NCBI RefSeq assembly: GCF_003206575.1
Contig: NZ_PZJO01000004.1
Span: 450,179-497,878 of the forward strand
Direction of reading: 5' to 3'
Source: Salinicola endophyticus
GTDB lineage: Bacteria; Pseudomonadota; Gammaproteobacteria; Pseudomonadales; Halomonadaceae
Length of the DNA stretch: 47,700 nucleotides
Shown here: positions 18,731 to 29,954 of the stretch, piece by piece
Position numbering within the stretch: the stretch's first letter is position 1
How the letters are laid out: each line of letters opens with the position of its first letter
The notes under the pieces: model-generated
Told to the model about the DNA's origin: nothing
Database searches by the model: none
Seen by the model: only the letters and a program-made list of their open reading frames with translations
Position numbers and translations under genes: made by a program

Positions 18731-19897
18731 TCAGAACGAGCGCGGCAGTCCCAGCAGGTGCTCGGCGACGTAGGAGAGAATCAGATTGGTGGAGATCGGC
18801 GCGACCTGATAGAGCCGGGTCTCGCGGAACTTGCGCTCGATGTCGTACTCGGTGGCGAAGCCGAAGCCGCCATGGGTCTGCAGGCAGACGTTGGCCGCCT
18901 CCCACGACGCCTTGGCCGCCAGGTACTTGGCCATGTTGGCGCTGGCGCCGGCGGGCTGGCCGGCATCGAACGCCTGGCACGCCTGCCAGCGCATCAGATC
19001 GGCGGCCTCGACCTCGATGTGGGCCTCGGCGATGGGGAACTGCACCCCCTGGTTCTGGCCGATGGGGCGGTCGAACACGACCCGCTCGCCGGCGTAGCGG
19101 CTGGCCTTGTCGATGAACCAGCGGCCATCGCCGATGCACTCCGCGGCGATCAGGGTGCGTTCGGCGTTGAGCCCGTCGAGAATATAGCGAAAGCCCTTGC
19201 CCTCCTCGCCGATCAGGGTATCGACGGGCAGTTCGAGATCGTCGAAGAACAGCTCGTTGGTCTCGTGGCCCACCATGTTGTCGATGGGCTGCACGCGCAT
19301 GCCCTGACCGATCGCCTGGTGCAGGTCGACCAGGAAGATCGACATGCCGTCGGCCTTGCGCTGGACCTCGGCGAGCGGCGTGGTACGCGCCAGCAGAATC
19401 ATCAGATCGGAGTGCTGGACCCGGGAGATCCACACCTTCTGGCCGTTGACCACGTAGCGGTCACCGCGTCTGACCGCGGTGGTCTTGATCTTGGTGGTAT
19501 CGGTGCCGGTGCTCGGTTCGGTGACGCCCATCGACTGCAGGCGCAGCTCGCCGCTGGCCAGGCGCGGCAGAATCGCCGCTTTCTGCGCCTCGCTGCCGTG
19601 CTTGAGCAGGGTCGCCATGTTGTACATCTGGCCGTGCACGAAGCCGGCATTGCCGCCGCAGCGATTGACCTCTTCCAGAATCACGCTGGCCTCCGCCAGG
19701 CCCAGGCCGGAGCCGCCGTAGGCCTCGGGGATCATGGCGGCGAGCCAGCCGGCGCGGGTCAGCTCGTCGACGAACTGCTCGGGGAATCCCTGGCTCGCGT
19801 CGATGGCGCGCCAGTAGTCGCCACCATAGGGCTTGCACAGGCTGCGCACGCCGTCGCGAATGGCTTCCAGGGCGTCGTGGTCGATGGGAGCGATCAT
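18731..19897 (-). CDS. Acyl-CoA dehydrogenase-like flavoprotein with altered catalytic position
   Basis: This 388-residue protein has the acyl-CoA dehydrogenase fold: N-terminal helical domain, middle beta-domain with SMGVTEPSTGTDTTKIKTTA (FAD and substrate contacts), and C-terminal helices with QTHGGFGFATEYDIERKFRE. The YEGT segment that supplies the catalytic glutamate in medium-chain-type enzymes here reads YQVAP, with Gln at 364. So either the base comes from elsewhere or the protein is not a conventional dehydrogenase. An equivalent gene sits in Pseudomonas itaconate loci, although the established three-enzyme pathway does not need it. The start overlaps the upstream hydratase-like gene's stop (ATGA, 19894-19897). 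Confidence 0.85.
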   Translation of the reverse strand: MIAPIDHDALEAIRDGVRSLCKPYGGDYWRAIDASQGFPEQFVDELTRAGWLAAMIPEAYGGSGLGLAEASVILEEVNRCGGNAGFVHGQMYNMATLLKHGSEAQKAAILPRLASGELRLQSMGVTEPSTGTDTTKIKTTAVRRGDRYVVNGQKVWISRVQHSDLMILLARTTPLAEVQRKADGMSIFLVDLHQAIGQGMRVQPIDNMVGHETNELFFDDLELPVDTLIGEEGKGFRYILDGLNAERTLIAAECIGDGRWFIDKASRYAGERVVFDRPIGQNQGVQFPIAEAHIEVEAADLMRWQACQAFDAGQPAGASANMAKYLAAKASWEAANVCLQTHGGFGFATEYDIERKFRETRLYQVAPISTNLILSYVAEHLLGLPRSF

Positions 19898-20751
19898 GTG
19901 CGCGGGGCCTCCGGGTCGGCAGGGGTATCGAATTCGAGCGTGGCGCGCTGGGCCGGGCCGTCGGCGTTGCCGGCGGTCAGCTCGGCCTGGCCGGGGCCGA
20001 CGAGCCGGCCGCCGACCTCGAAGGGGCGATCGGCGAACAGCGGGCGCAGGCCGCGATAGCGCAGGCGGCGCGGTCTCGCCTCGGGGTTGGCCTGGCTGAA
20101 GGCGTGCAGCAGCAGGGTGGCGATCAGCGGGCCGTGCACCACCAGGCTGGGATAGCCCTCGGTGGCGGTGGCGTAGGGCCAGTCATAGTGGATGCGGTGG
20201 CCGTTGAAGGTGGCCGCGGAGTAGCGGAACAGCAGTACCGGATCGGGCTGAACGGTCTGTGACCAGTCCGCCGGCGGCATCGGTTCGTCCAGAGCCAGCT
20301 TGGGGGCGCTGGGCTGGCGATAGACGATCCGCTGGGTCTCGCGGAGCGACACGCTGCCCGCCTGGTGGTATTCGTGCTCGACGGCGACGAACAGCAGCGA
20401 GCCGCTGCGGCCGGGCTTCTCCTCGATCGATGCCACCCGCGAGTGGCGCTCGGCGTCGCACGCCACGCGCAGTGGGGTGAGGAACTCGAACTCGCCGCCG
20501 GCCCACATGCGCTGGCGGCCCTCCGCCGGCGGCAGGAATCCGCCACGGGTCGGGTGGCCATCGTCGCCGATGCCCTCCGGCGGTGTCGGCAGTTGAAAGA
20601 ACGCCCAGTGCCAGAGCGGCGGCAGTGGGGCCTGGTCTGCGGGGCAGGGTTGGCCGAGGGTGGCCGCGAGGCGGGCGACCAGGGCGCTATCGAGGCGATC
20701 CCGGCACTGTTCGCGGCGATCGAGCCATTGGGCCAGCGGGGTTGTCGACAT
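19894..20751 (-). CDS. MaoC-like double hot-dog hydratase, probable itaconyl-CoA hydratase
   Basis: This 285-residue protein resembles the mesaconyl-C4-CoA / itaconyl-CoA hydratase family. It would hydrate itaconyl-CoA to citramalyl-CoA. The hydratase motif lies in the second hot-dog at FRYSAATFNGHRIHYD (175-190), followed by GYPSLVVHGPLIATLLL. The N-terminal half has the family pattern WHWAFF... and GGEFEF. ATG 20751 is favoured over an in-frame GTG at 20763; neither has a strong ribosome-binding site. It overlaps the dehydrogenase-like gene by 4 bp and follows the regulator by 138 bp. Confidence 0.84.
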   Translation of the reverse strand: MSTTPLAQWLDRREQCRDRLDSALVARLAATLGQPCPADQAPLPPLWHWAFFQLPTPPEGIGDDGHPTRGGFLPPAEGRQRMWAGGEFEFLTPLRVACDAERHSRVASIEEKPGRSGSLLFVAVEHEYHQAGSVSLRETQRIVYRQPSAPKLALDEPMPPADWSQTVQPDPVLLFRYSAATFNGHRIHYDWPYATATEGYPSLVVHGPLIATLLLHAFSQANPEARPRRLRYRGLRPLFADRPFEVGGRLVGPGQAELTAGNADGPAQRATLEFDTPADPEAPRT

Positions 20752-20889
20752 GAGTGGGTCCACGCACGAGAGGAGTGAGTGGGTTCAGCATGTCGCGTCC
20801 CGCCGGCGACGAGAATCTGGCATTGCGGACGGGGGCGTTAGGTTTTGCCGAATACGACTTTGGTCGGGCTCGTGGCTCGGCGTTCTGGG

Positions 20890-21441
20890 CTAGAACTGGC
20901 TCGCAGGGGTACAGCAACTCACCAGCCGACAGGGCTCGTCACCGGTGTTGCGAAAGCGGTGGGGCACGTGGGTATCGAAGTAGTAGGCCTCGCCGGGGCA
21001 GAGTTCGCGCACCTGGGCGCCGATGGTGATCTCGATCCGCCCCTCCAGTACCACGCCGGCCTCTTCGCCGCGGTGGGCGATCATCTCGCGTCCGGTATCG
21101 GCACCGGGCGGATAGGTCTCGATCATGAAGGAGAGCGCGCGGTTTTCGCGGTTGGCGCCGACCAGGCGATAGATCACCGCATTGGTGGCGACGTTGGGCA
21201 GTTCATCGACGCTGTAGAAGACCTGATTGCGGCTCTCCAGCTCGAAGGTGAAGAAGTCGCCGACGCTGATCGGGATGGCGTCGAGAATCTTCTTCAAGGA
21301 ACTCACCGAGGGGCTGACCTTGCCCTGTTCGATCAGCGACAGGCTGGAGTGGGTGACGCCGCAGCGCTTGGCCAGCTCGCGCTGGGAAATACCGCGCAGG
21401 TTGCGCAGGCTGCGCAGTCTTGGGCCGACATCGTCGGACAT
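20890..21441 (-). CDS. XRE-family repressor with C-terminal cupin domain (PuuR-like)
   Basis: This 183-residue regulator has an N-terminal lambda-repressor-like helix-turn-helix at about 8-62 (GISQRELAKRCGVTHSSLSLIEQGKVSPS) and a cupin sensor domain at about 105-175 (HRGEEAGVVLEGRIEITIG ... YYFDTHVPHRFRN). Overall layout is that of PuuR and similar metabolite-responsive repressors. ATG 21441 has AGGAG 7 bases upstream and removes an improbable Arg/Ala-rich extension. As the first gene of the catabolic set, it probably controls the genes that follow and senses a pathway metabolite. Pseudomonas itaconate loci use a LysR-type regulator instead. Confidence 0.88.
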   Translation of the reverse strand: MSDDVGPRLRSLRNLRGISQRELAKRCGVTHSSLSLIEQGKVSPSVSSLKKILDAIPISVGDFFTFELESRNQVFYSVDELPNVATNAVIYRLVGANRENRALSFMIETYPPGADTGREMIAHRGEEAGVVLEGRIEITIGAQVRELCPGEAYYFDTHVPHRFRNTGDEPCRLVSCCTPASQF

Positions 21442-21593
21442 CGCGTTCTCCTCTCGGGCTCTGCAGGGCGGCTGGCGGGGATGGGCGTGACAGAGCCTAG
21501 CGCCTGGCGCGGCGGCAGCAAACCCTCTTTGGCGGGATTCCCTACCGGTTGCGTTCGCCACGCTGGGTAAGAAGAGGGCGGCAGCGGTGAGGG

Positions 21594-21629
21594 CCGCTGC
21601 CCGGAAGTGCATGGCCTTCCGGGCGGCGG
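21594..21629 (-). terminator. Hairpin directly after tssH/clpV
   Basis: CCGCTGCCCGGAAG (21594-21607) pairs with CTTCCGGGCGGCGG (21616-21629) at 13 of 14 positions around an 8-base loop. It begins 6 bases after the tssH stop on the minus strand. The downstream sequence is only weakly U-rich (CCTCTTCTT), so termination is probable but not textbook. Confidence 0.55.
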
Positions 21630-21635
21630 TGGCGC

Positions 21636-24292
<2,657 letters not shown>

Positions 24293-24296
<4 letters not shown>

Positions 24297-25369
24297 GCCG
24301 TGGCTCCATCGTAGGTGATTGCGAAGAGTGCATGTCCATGTGCGCTGGCTGGCCGCTCCTGCGGCTTGAGCCAGCCCAGCCTGCCCAGCGCCAGGGCGCC
24401 GCCCTGGCCCAGCTGGGGCGGCGGTATCTCGCGCTTGTCGAGGATCAGCTCGATCTCGAAGTCGAGTTCGATGCCGGCATAGAAGCGCAGCAGCTTGACC
24501 AGCTGGCGGTGACGCTCGGTACCCGGCAGCAGCGCGCGATAGGCCGCCAGGTCGAGGGGGCCGAAGCGCACGCGAAAGGTGGACTGGTAGTCGCGCACCC
24601 GAGTACCGGCCACCGCACTCTGGCCGAGGCGCGCATTGGCCTGGCCCAGGCGGGTGTACTGATCGGGGTCGAGGCGTATCCAGCGTCCGCTGAAGGGGAC
24701 CACCTGGCACGGCTGGCCGAAGGTGTAGGCCAGAATCGACTGCAGGTTGCCGACATTGCGCGGGCGCTGGCTCCACAGGCCGGAGAACCAGCTGAACAGC
24801 TCGCGGCGCAGGGTGCCCGGTTGCTCGGGGCGGTCGAGCACCTGCGTCTGGGTGGTCGGGGTGAAGCCGACCAGGTGCAGAATCCAGTTCTCGAAATCGG
24901 CGCTGCCCTTGCGCTCGTACTCGATATGGAAGCGGTACTTCTGCCACGCCTCGTAGAACAGCGCCGTCATGCGGTGCGAGAAGAAGTCCATGAAGGCGTG
25001 GGCGGCGTCGTCGCGCTTCTCCATGTGACGATTGATCAACAGCTCCGTGTACGGCCGGGGCAGCACGCCGGAGGGGCCGACCAGCCCCATGAAGGTGATC
25101 TGGATCTCGCTCAGCGGCTCGTCGCTGGCCGAGCGCAGCTTGGGGTTCTCGAACGACAGATCGCTGATCTCGCTGGGCGGAAAGTTGAGCGAGAGCAGCG
25201 AGCGGAAGCGCAGCGGGTCCTGGTGCGGCCGGTTCTCGGGGTCGATACGCCCGGTGCGGCTGTAGTGCAGGCGCAGCAGACGCACGAGTTGGAAGAACCC
25301 GAAACGCCAGGGCTCCGCACGCGCCTGGTCGATCAGACCAGGGGCTGAGTACCGGTTCTCGGCGGCCAT
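24293..25369 (-). CDS. tssG: T6SS baseplate subunit TssG
   Basis: This 358-residue cytosolic baseplate component forms the wedge with TssF and TssE. The opening AEPWRFGFFQLVRLLRLHY and the PLRFRSLLSLNFPPSEI block are typical of TssG (ImpH/VasB). The later MGLVGPSGVLPRPYTELLI is the family signature. Its start lies inside tssF, with a 37-bp overlap in another frame (25333-25369), which implies coupled translation and fixed stoichiometry. Its stop overlaps tssH by 4 bp. Confidence 0.96.
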
Positions 25370-27168
25370 TGGACGACTCGCTGTTCGCGCTGGCGTGAGC
25401 GCAGCGTGAGTTGGGTGAAGCTGTTGAGGCTGCAGTACTGACCGAAGAAGTGATCCAGCACTCTGCCGAACAGATAGATACCGCTACCGGTGAACTGGCT
25501 CTCGTCCAGCTCCAGTGTGATGCCGGTACCACGCACGAAGGCGGGGCGCGGATGGCCGATGCGCGTCATCACCGGCTCGCTGTCGATCGCGGTGATGCCG
25601 TTGATCTGCTTGCGGATCGCCGAAGCCTGACGGTAGTTGTAGAGCGACAGCAGCTCCATCAGCGCCTCGCGGCCATCGCTGACCAGCGACAGGTGGTTGA
25701 GCGAGAGATGCGAGATCAGCCGCCAGATCACTCCCTTGCCCATGGGCGGGCGCACCGGCGAGGTCGGCTTGCGCAGGCAGCGGATCTGCTGCACCACCTG
25801 CTCGCGCTCGAGGGTGAAGTCGCCCTGCGGGTGGCCGAAGGTCATCAGCTGGGGCAGATCGCGATTGCTGCAGGTGAGCTTGAGGCTCAGGGTGTCGCTG
25901 CTGCCGTCGAGCAGCTCCAGCTCGCGGTCGACCACCCGCAGGCGCATCTCGGTGCCCGGATCGCGGGCGTTCTCTGCGCCCACCCGGCGGGCGATCCAGT
26001 AGCTCTGGCGCGCCTGCTTCTCGCTGTCGCGGGGTTCGAAGAAGGGCAGGCAGGGCGCCACTTCGTCGCGGGTCGCGGTGCGGATGACCCGGGTCACTTC
26101 GTCGATCGAGACGATCTCGGTGGAGCGCGAGTGGCGCACGTCCGGTACCACCGGATACTCGTGGCGGGTGTGGGTCAGCTTGATCGGCTCGGCCTGCTGC
26201 GAGAACAGGTTGACCACCGGGGTGCAGCCGAGGCGGAAGTTGTGCCGCCCCAGGGTCTGGGCCAGGCGCGCCAGGCGCTCTTGCTGGTCGTAGTCGCGGA
26301 ACAGGAAGTGGATCTGGACCCGCGTCACCGGCTTGTCGGCCAGCGGCCGCGCCAGCCCCGAGAGATCGAAGAACAGGAACTTCTCGGGGAAGGTGAAGTA
26401 CTCGTGCAGCAGGCGGTAGCCGATGAAGGAGCGCTCGGAGTAGTCGATCAGCCCCTCGTCCGGGCCGAAGCCGACCGGCGTGATGGCGTCCACGGGCAGA
26501 CCGATCTCGCGGGTCTGGCCGCCCTCGACGAAGCTCACCGAGATCCGGGCGACGTTGTTGAACAGCATCTCGTAGAGCGGATGCATCAGGCTGCCTTCGC
26601 CATCCAGGAACAGCCGCAGGCGGTCGAGGCCGAGCTTGCCGAAGTCGGTATTGCCCAGGGTCTCCAGGCTCAGGCTCAGCTTGGCCACATGGTCGTTGCC
26701 GTGGGCGTTGAACGAGGAGCGCTCCAGCCGGGTCAGCTCCGCCGCGCTCAGTGCCACGGGCCAGACGTCGACCGGGTAGCAGGTACGGAAGCGGCAGAAG
26801 GCGTCCTCCACCGGGCGCGAGTGCAGGGCGGTATGCCGTGGCAGGTGGTAGCGTCCGGTGAGTGAGGTCTGAGGGCCGGGGTCGAACTCGACGATCGACA
26901 GCGACGGTGTCGGCCGCAGGTAATGGGGATAGAGCACGTCGAGAAACGCCTCGACGATCTCGGGGAAGTCGTCGTCGAGCTTCTTGTGTACGCGCGCGCT
27001 CAAGAACGCGAACGACTCGATCATGCGCTCCGCATGGGGGTCTTCGCAGTAGTCCCCCTCCAGCAGCAGGCGGGAGGCGATCTTGGGATAACGCGTGGCG
27101 AACTCTTGCCCCAGAAAACGCAGGTGCGAGAGTTCCTTCTCGTAGTAGGGCAGCAGGTCGTCGAGCAT
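25333..27168 (-). CDS. tssF: T6SS baseplate subunit TssF
   Basis: This 611-residue protein of the ImpG/VasA family is the main T6SS wedge protein. The N-terminus MLDDLLPYYEKELSHLR followed by FATRYPKIASRLLLEGDYCEDPHAERMIE is highly diagnostic, as is FLDVLYPHYLRPTPSLSI. The C-terminal FVRGTGITLELDESQFTGSGIYLFGRVLDHFFGQYCSLNSFTQL is typical too. The start shares one base with the tssE stop (TAATG), and the end overlaps tssG by 37 bp. Confidence 0.97.
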   Translation of the reverse strand: MLDDLLPYYEKELSHLRFLGQEFATRYPKIASRLLLEGDYCEDPHAERMIESFAFLSARVHKKLDDDFPEIVEAFLDVLYPHYLRPTPSLSIVEFDPGPQTSLTGRYHLPRHTALHSRPVEDAFCRFRTCYPVDVWPVALSAAELTRLERSSFNAHGNDHVAKLSLSLETLGNTDFGKLGLDRLRLFLDGEGSLMHPLYEMLFNNVARISVSFVEGGQTREIGLPVDAITPVGFGPDEGLIDYSERSFIGYRLLHEYFTFPEKFLFFDLSGLARPLADKPVTRVQIHFLFRDYDQQERLARLAQTLGRHNFRLGCTPVVNLFSQQAEPIKLTHTRHEYPVVPDVRHSRSTEIVSIDEVTRVIRTATRDEVAPCLPFFEPRDSEKQARQSYWIARRVGAENARDPGTEMRLRVVDRELELLDGSSDTLSLKLTCSNRDLPQLMTFGHPQGDFTLEREQVVQQIRCLRKPTSPVRPPMGKGVIWRLISHLSLNHLSLVSDGREALMELLSLYNYRQASAIRKQINGITAIDSEPVMTRIGHPRPAFVRGTGITLELDESQFTGSGIYLFGRVLDHFFGQYCSLNSFTQLTLRSRQREQRVVQWPPRTGTQPLV

Positions 27169-27650
27169 TAGATCAGGTTCTGCACCTTGTATTGGCGGGT
27201 ATTGACTTGCAATACGGCATCGAAGGCGACGCGCTGGCTGGCTTCGCTCAGCGACAGCACGGCTTCGATGCGGAACTGCAGGATGCGGTCATGGGTGTCC
27301 TGGTTGAGCAGCTGCACGCGGACGCTGCTGAAACGCTTGTCGCCGTGCTCGATGGTGCGCTCCAGTTGGCGCTGGATCAGGCGCCGGTCCTCGGTGCTGC
27401 GCACGCCGCGGCTGATGAAGTCGGGCAGGCCGTAATCGAGCAGCGTGCCCTGCAGCCCTGGCCAGGCATCCAGCTCGCCGGCGATCAGCTCGCGCCGGGT
27501 ATTCACCAGCAGCTCCAGATCACGTACCACCGAGGCCTTGTAGGCGCTCACCGAGCAGCGATGGCCGGGCTGCGCCTCGGTGGTGTGCTGCGGCTCGTCG
27601 TCGAGTAGACGGTCGAGCAGCGTCGGGACCATCTGCAACGTGTCGCTCAT
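27168..27650 (-). CDS. tssE: T6SS baseplate gp25-like subunit TssE
   Basis: This 160-residue gp25-like protein links baseplate to sheath. The central SVVRDLELLVNTRRE, LLDYGLPDF and RLIQRQLERTIEHGDKRFSSVRVQLL blocks match the TssE family. ATG 27650 lies 10 bases after GGGAG, and the in-frame extension to 27737 reads poorly. It follows tssC after 169 bp holding two perfect hairpins, and its stop shares a base with the tssF start. Confidence 0.94.
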   Translation of the reverse strand: MSDTLQMVPTLLDRLLDDEPQHTTEAQPGHRCSVSAYKASVVRDLELLVNTRRELIAGELDAWPGLQGTLLDYGLPDFISRGVRSTEDRRLIQRQLERTIEHGDKRFSSVRVQLLNQDTHDRILQFRIEAVLSLSEASQRVAFDAVLQVNTRQYKVQNLI

Positions 27651-27752
27651 GCGGAAACGCTCCCTGACGTTGTTGAGTGGCGTGGGGGCTGACAGCGGCA
27701 GATGCCGCGAGGCATCGTTACCCGTGGCTGACGCCATGGAGACGCCGCACGG

Positions 27753-27778
27753 CGCGTCGCCGCCGGAGCGGCGACGCG
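27753..27778. repeat. Perfect hairpin between tssC and tssE (distal)
   Basis: CGCGTCGCCGC (27753-27763) pairs perfectly over 11 bp with GCGGCGACGCG (27768-27778) around a CGGA tetraloop. There is no U tract. It is the second of two stable stem-loops passed by transcription leaving tssC. Confidence 0.75.
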
Positions 27779-27791
27779 ACTGGCGCGCACC

Positions 27792-27813
27792 TGGGGGCGG
27801 CGAGCCGCCCCCA
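27792..27813. repeat. Perfect hairpin immediately after tssC (proximal)
   Basis: TGGGGGCGG (27792-27800) pairs perfectly over 9 bp with CCGCCCCCA (27805-27813) around a CGAG tetraloop, 6 bases past the tssC stop. Its position suggests a role in protecting or attenuating the tssBC message before tssE. Confidence 0.75.
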
Positions 27814-27819
27814 TCGGGC

Positions 27820-29319
27820 TCAGGAGCCGCGGGTCGATTGCGGCAGTTCGGAGACCAGGCGCAGCGACGCAGTCAGCTCGTCGAGCTGGTAGTGCGGACG
27901 CAGGAAGGTGACCGCCTTGTAGGCGCCCGGCTTGCCCGGCACCTCGGCGACCTCGACCCGGGCTTCACGCAGCGGGTACTTGGCCTTGGCTTCCTGACCG
28001 GCGTTGTCGTCCAGCAGCACGTACTGCGACAGCCACTCGTTGAGGTAATCCTCGACGTTCTGGCGCGAAGCGAAGCTGCCCACCTTGTCGCGCATGATCG
28101 CCTTCATGAAGTGGGCGATACGCGAGGTGGCGAAGATGTACTGCAGCTGCGACGACAGGCGCGCATTGGCGTTGGCGACGTCGGTGTTGTACTGCTTGGG
28201 CAGCTGGGCCGACTGGGTGCCGAAGAAGGCGGCGTAGTCGGTGCCCTTGCAGTGCACCAGTGGAATGAAGCCGAGGTCGGAGAGCTCCTTCTCGCGGCGA
28301 TCGGTGATCGAGATCTCGGTGGGGCACTTCAGCGCCACCTCACCGTCGTCGGTCTGGAAGGTGTGGGTCGGCAGGTCCTCGACCAGGCCGCCACCTTCGA
28401 CCCCGCGGATCGCCACGCACCAGCCGTACTGGGAGAAGGCGTCGGTGACGCGCGCGCCCATGGTGTAGGCGGCGTTCATCCACAGGTACTTGTTGTGGTC
28501 GCGGCCGTCGACGCTCTCGGTGAAGTTGAACTCCTCCACCGGGGTGGTCTCTTCACCGTAGGGCAGGCGACCCAGCACGTGGGGCAGGGTGAGGCCGACG
28601 TAGCGGGCATCTTCCGAGTTGCGGAAAGACTTCCACTTGGCGTACTCGACGGTGTCGAAGATCTTGGAGAGATCCCGCGGGCCGGTCATGTCGGTGAAGG
28701 AGTCCCAGCCGAACAGCTCCGGCGAGGCCGAAGAGATGAACGGGGCGTGGGCGGCGGCGGCGACGTGCGAGACCTGCTCCAGCAGGTACATGTCCTGCGG
28801 GTGGCGGCCGAACTCGTAGTCACCGATCAGCATGCCGTAGGGGGCGCCACCGAAGGTGCCGTACTCCTCCTCGTAGATCTTCTTGAACAGCGCGCTCTGG
28901 TCGAACTCGGACGCCGACTTGAGATCCTTGACCAGGTCCTTCTTCGACGCATTCAACATGTGGATCTTCATGTTGGTGCTGGTCTCGGACTGGTCGGTCA
29001 GGTACTTCAGCCCGCGCCAGGAGGCTTCGAGCTGCTGGAACTCGCTGGCGTGCATGATCTCGTTGAGCTGGTCGGAGAGCAGCGAGTCGATCTCGGCGAT
29101 GCGCGAATCCAGCACCGCGATCAGATCCTTGCTCGGGGTGACCTCACCCTCGAGCACCTGATGCACCAGCTCGTCGATCAGGTCACGGGTGCGGGTGCGC
29201 TCGGTTTCCGAACGCGCCACGCGGCTCTCGGAGATGATGCTGTCGAGCAGCGAAGTCTCCGGGGCGAAGACCTCCTGGGTTTCGCTCTGGGGCTGGTTGT
29301 CGGTCTGATTCTCGGCCAT
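27820..29319 (-). CDS. tssC: T6SS contractile sheath large subunit TssC
   Basis: This 499-residue ImpC/VipB protein assembles with TssB into the contractile cytosolic sheath. Diagnostic blocks include HASEFQQLEASWRGLKYL, FGGAPYGMLIGDYEFGRHPQD, AAAAHAPFISSASPELFG and the C-terminal IARFMKAI-like IAHFMKAIMRDKVGSF. CAGGAG sits 7 bases before ATG 29319. It follows tssB after only 12 bp, consistent with equimolar expression, and is separated from tssE by two hairpins. Confidence 0.98.
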   Translation of the reverse strand: MAENQTDNQPQSETQEVFAPETSLLDSIISESRVARSETERTRTRDLIDELVHQVLEGEVTPSKDLIAVLDSRIAEIDSLLSDQLNEIMHASEFQQLEASWRGLKYLTDQSETSTNMKIHMLNASKKDLVKDLKSASEFDQSALFKKIYEEEYGTFGGAPYGMLIGDYEFGRHPQDMYLLEQVSHVAAAAHAPFISSASPELFGWDSFTDMTGPRDLSKIFDTVEYAKWKSFRNSEDARYVGLTLPHVLGRLPYGEETTPVEEFNFTESVDGRDHNKYLWMNAAYTMGARVTDAFSQYGWCVAIRGVEGGGLVEDLPTHTFQTDDGEVALKCPTEISITDRREKELSDLGFIPLVHCKGTDYAAFFGTQSAQLPKQYNTDVANANARLSSQLQYIFATSRIAHFMKAIMRDKVGSFASRQNVEDYLNEWLSQYVLLDDNAGQEAKAKYPLREARVEVAEVPGKPGAYKAVTFLRPHYQLDELTASLRLVSELPQSTRGS

Positions 29320-29331
29320 GAGTGACTCCTG

Positions 29332-29865
29332 TTATTCCTTTTCGTCCTGCGGTTTGGCAGCGGCTTCGCGGCCGAGCTCTTCGCCCAGCGCCTTGAGCTT
29401 CTCGGTATTCTGCAGCACGTCCATCAACAGCTCTTCGAGCTTGTCGTTGCCGCCCATCTTGTTGCGCAGATCAGCGAGCTTGTTACGCACGTCGAGCAGC
29501 TTGCGCAGCGGCTCCACCTGACGCACCACTTCCTGGGGCTCGAAATCTTCCATACGCTTGAAGTTGAGCTCGACCGGCAGCTGCGAGCCGTCGTTGGCCA
29601 GGGTGTTGTCGACGCGGTAGCTCAGGCGCGGCTTGACGCCCTTCATCACGCTGTCGAAGTTGTCACGGTCGATATTGACGAACTTGCGATCCTTCAGCCG
29701 CGGCAGCGGCTCGAGCGGATTGCCGGTGTAGTCGCCCATCACCCCGACCACGAACGGCAGCTCCTTTTTCTCGATGCTGTCGCCGATCTCGACGTCGTAG
29801 GTGAGATGTACGCGGGGCGCTCTGACACGCGAGAGCTTGTGCTGGGTACTTTCGTTCTTGGCCAT
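29332..29865 (-). CDS. tssB: T6SS contractile sheath small subunit TssB
   Basis: This 177-residue ImpB/VipA protein interlocks with TssC. The sequence VHLTYDVEIGDSIEKKELPFVVGVMGDYTGN is a family hallmark, with the later FVNIDRDNFDSVMKGVKPRLSYRV and the C-terminal helical segment around PLRKLLDVRNKLADLRNKM. ATG 29865 has GAGGA at proper spacing; the longer in-frame start overlaps the upstream gene and is rejected. An 89-bp leader separates it from the unknown gene and contains a 14-bp tandem duplication. Confidence 0.97.
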   Translation of the reverse strand: MAKNESTQHKLSRVRAPRVHLTYDVEIGDSIEKKELPFVVGVMGDYTGNPLEPLPRLKDRKFVNIDRDNFDSVMKGVKPRLSYRVDNTLANDGSQLPVELNFKRMEDFEPQEVVRQVEPLRKLLDVRNKLADLRNKMGGNDKLEELLMDVLQNTEKLKALGEELGREAAAKPQDEKE

Positions 29866-29907
29866 GAGGTCGTCCTCTTGTTGAGATGTCGAGTGTCCGG
29901 GTGACGA

Positions 29908-29935
29908 ATGTCTTGGTGGCGATGTCTTGGTGGCG
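29908..29935. repeat. 14-bp perfect tandem duplication upstream of tssB
   Basis: ATGTCTTGGTGGCG occurs twice head to tail (29908-29921 and 29922-29935) in the leader between the unknown gene and tssB. It looks like a slippage product and could alter spacing in the leader. Confidence 0.8.
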
Positions 29936-29954
29936 AGATCGGCGGCGGCGCCGA

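Noticed and set aside
17501-20059. Long plus-strand reading frame (852 codons) across the catabolic genes
   Set aside because: It is antisense to the CoA transferase and dehydrogenase-like genes, which have clear family signatures. Its His/Gly/Ala-rich composition is typical of the opposite strand of high-GC genes.
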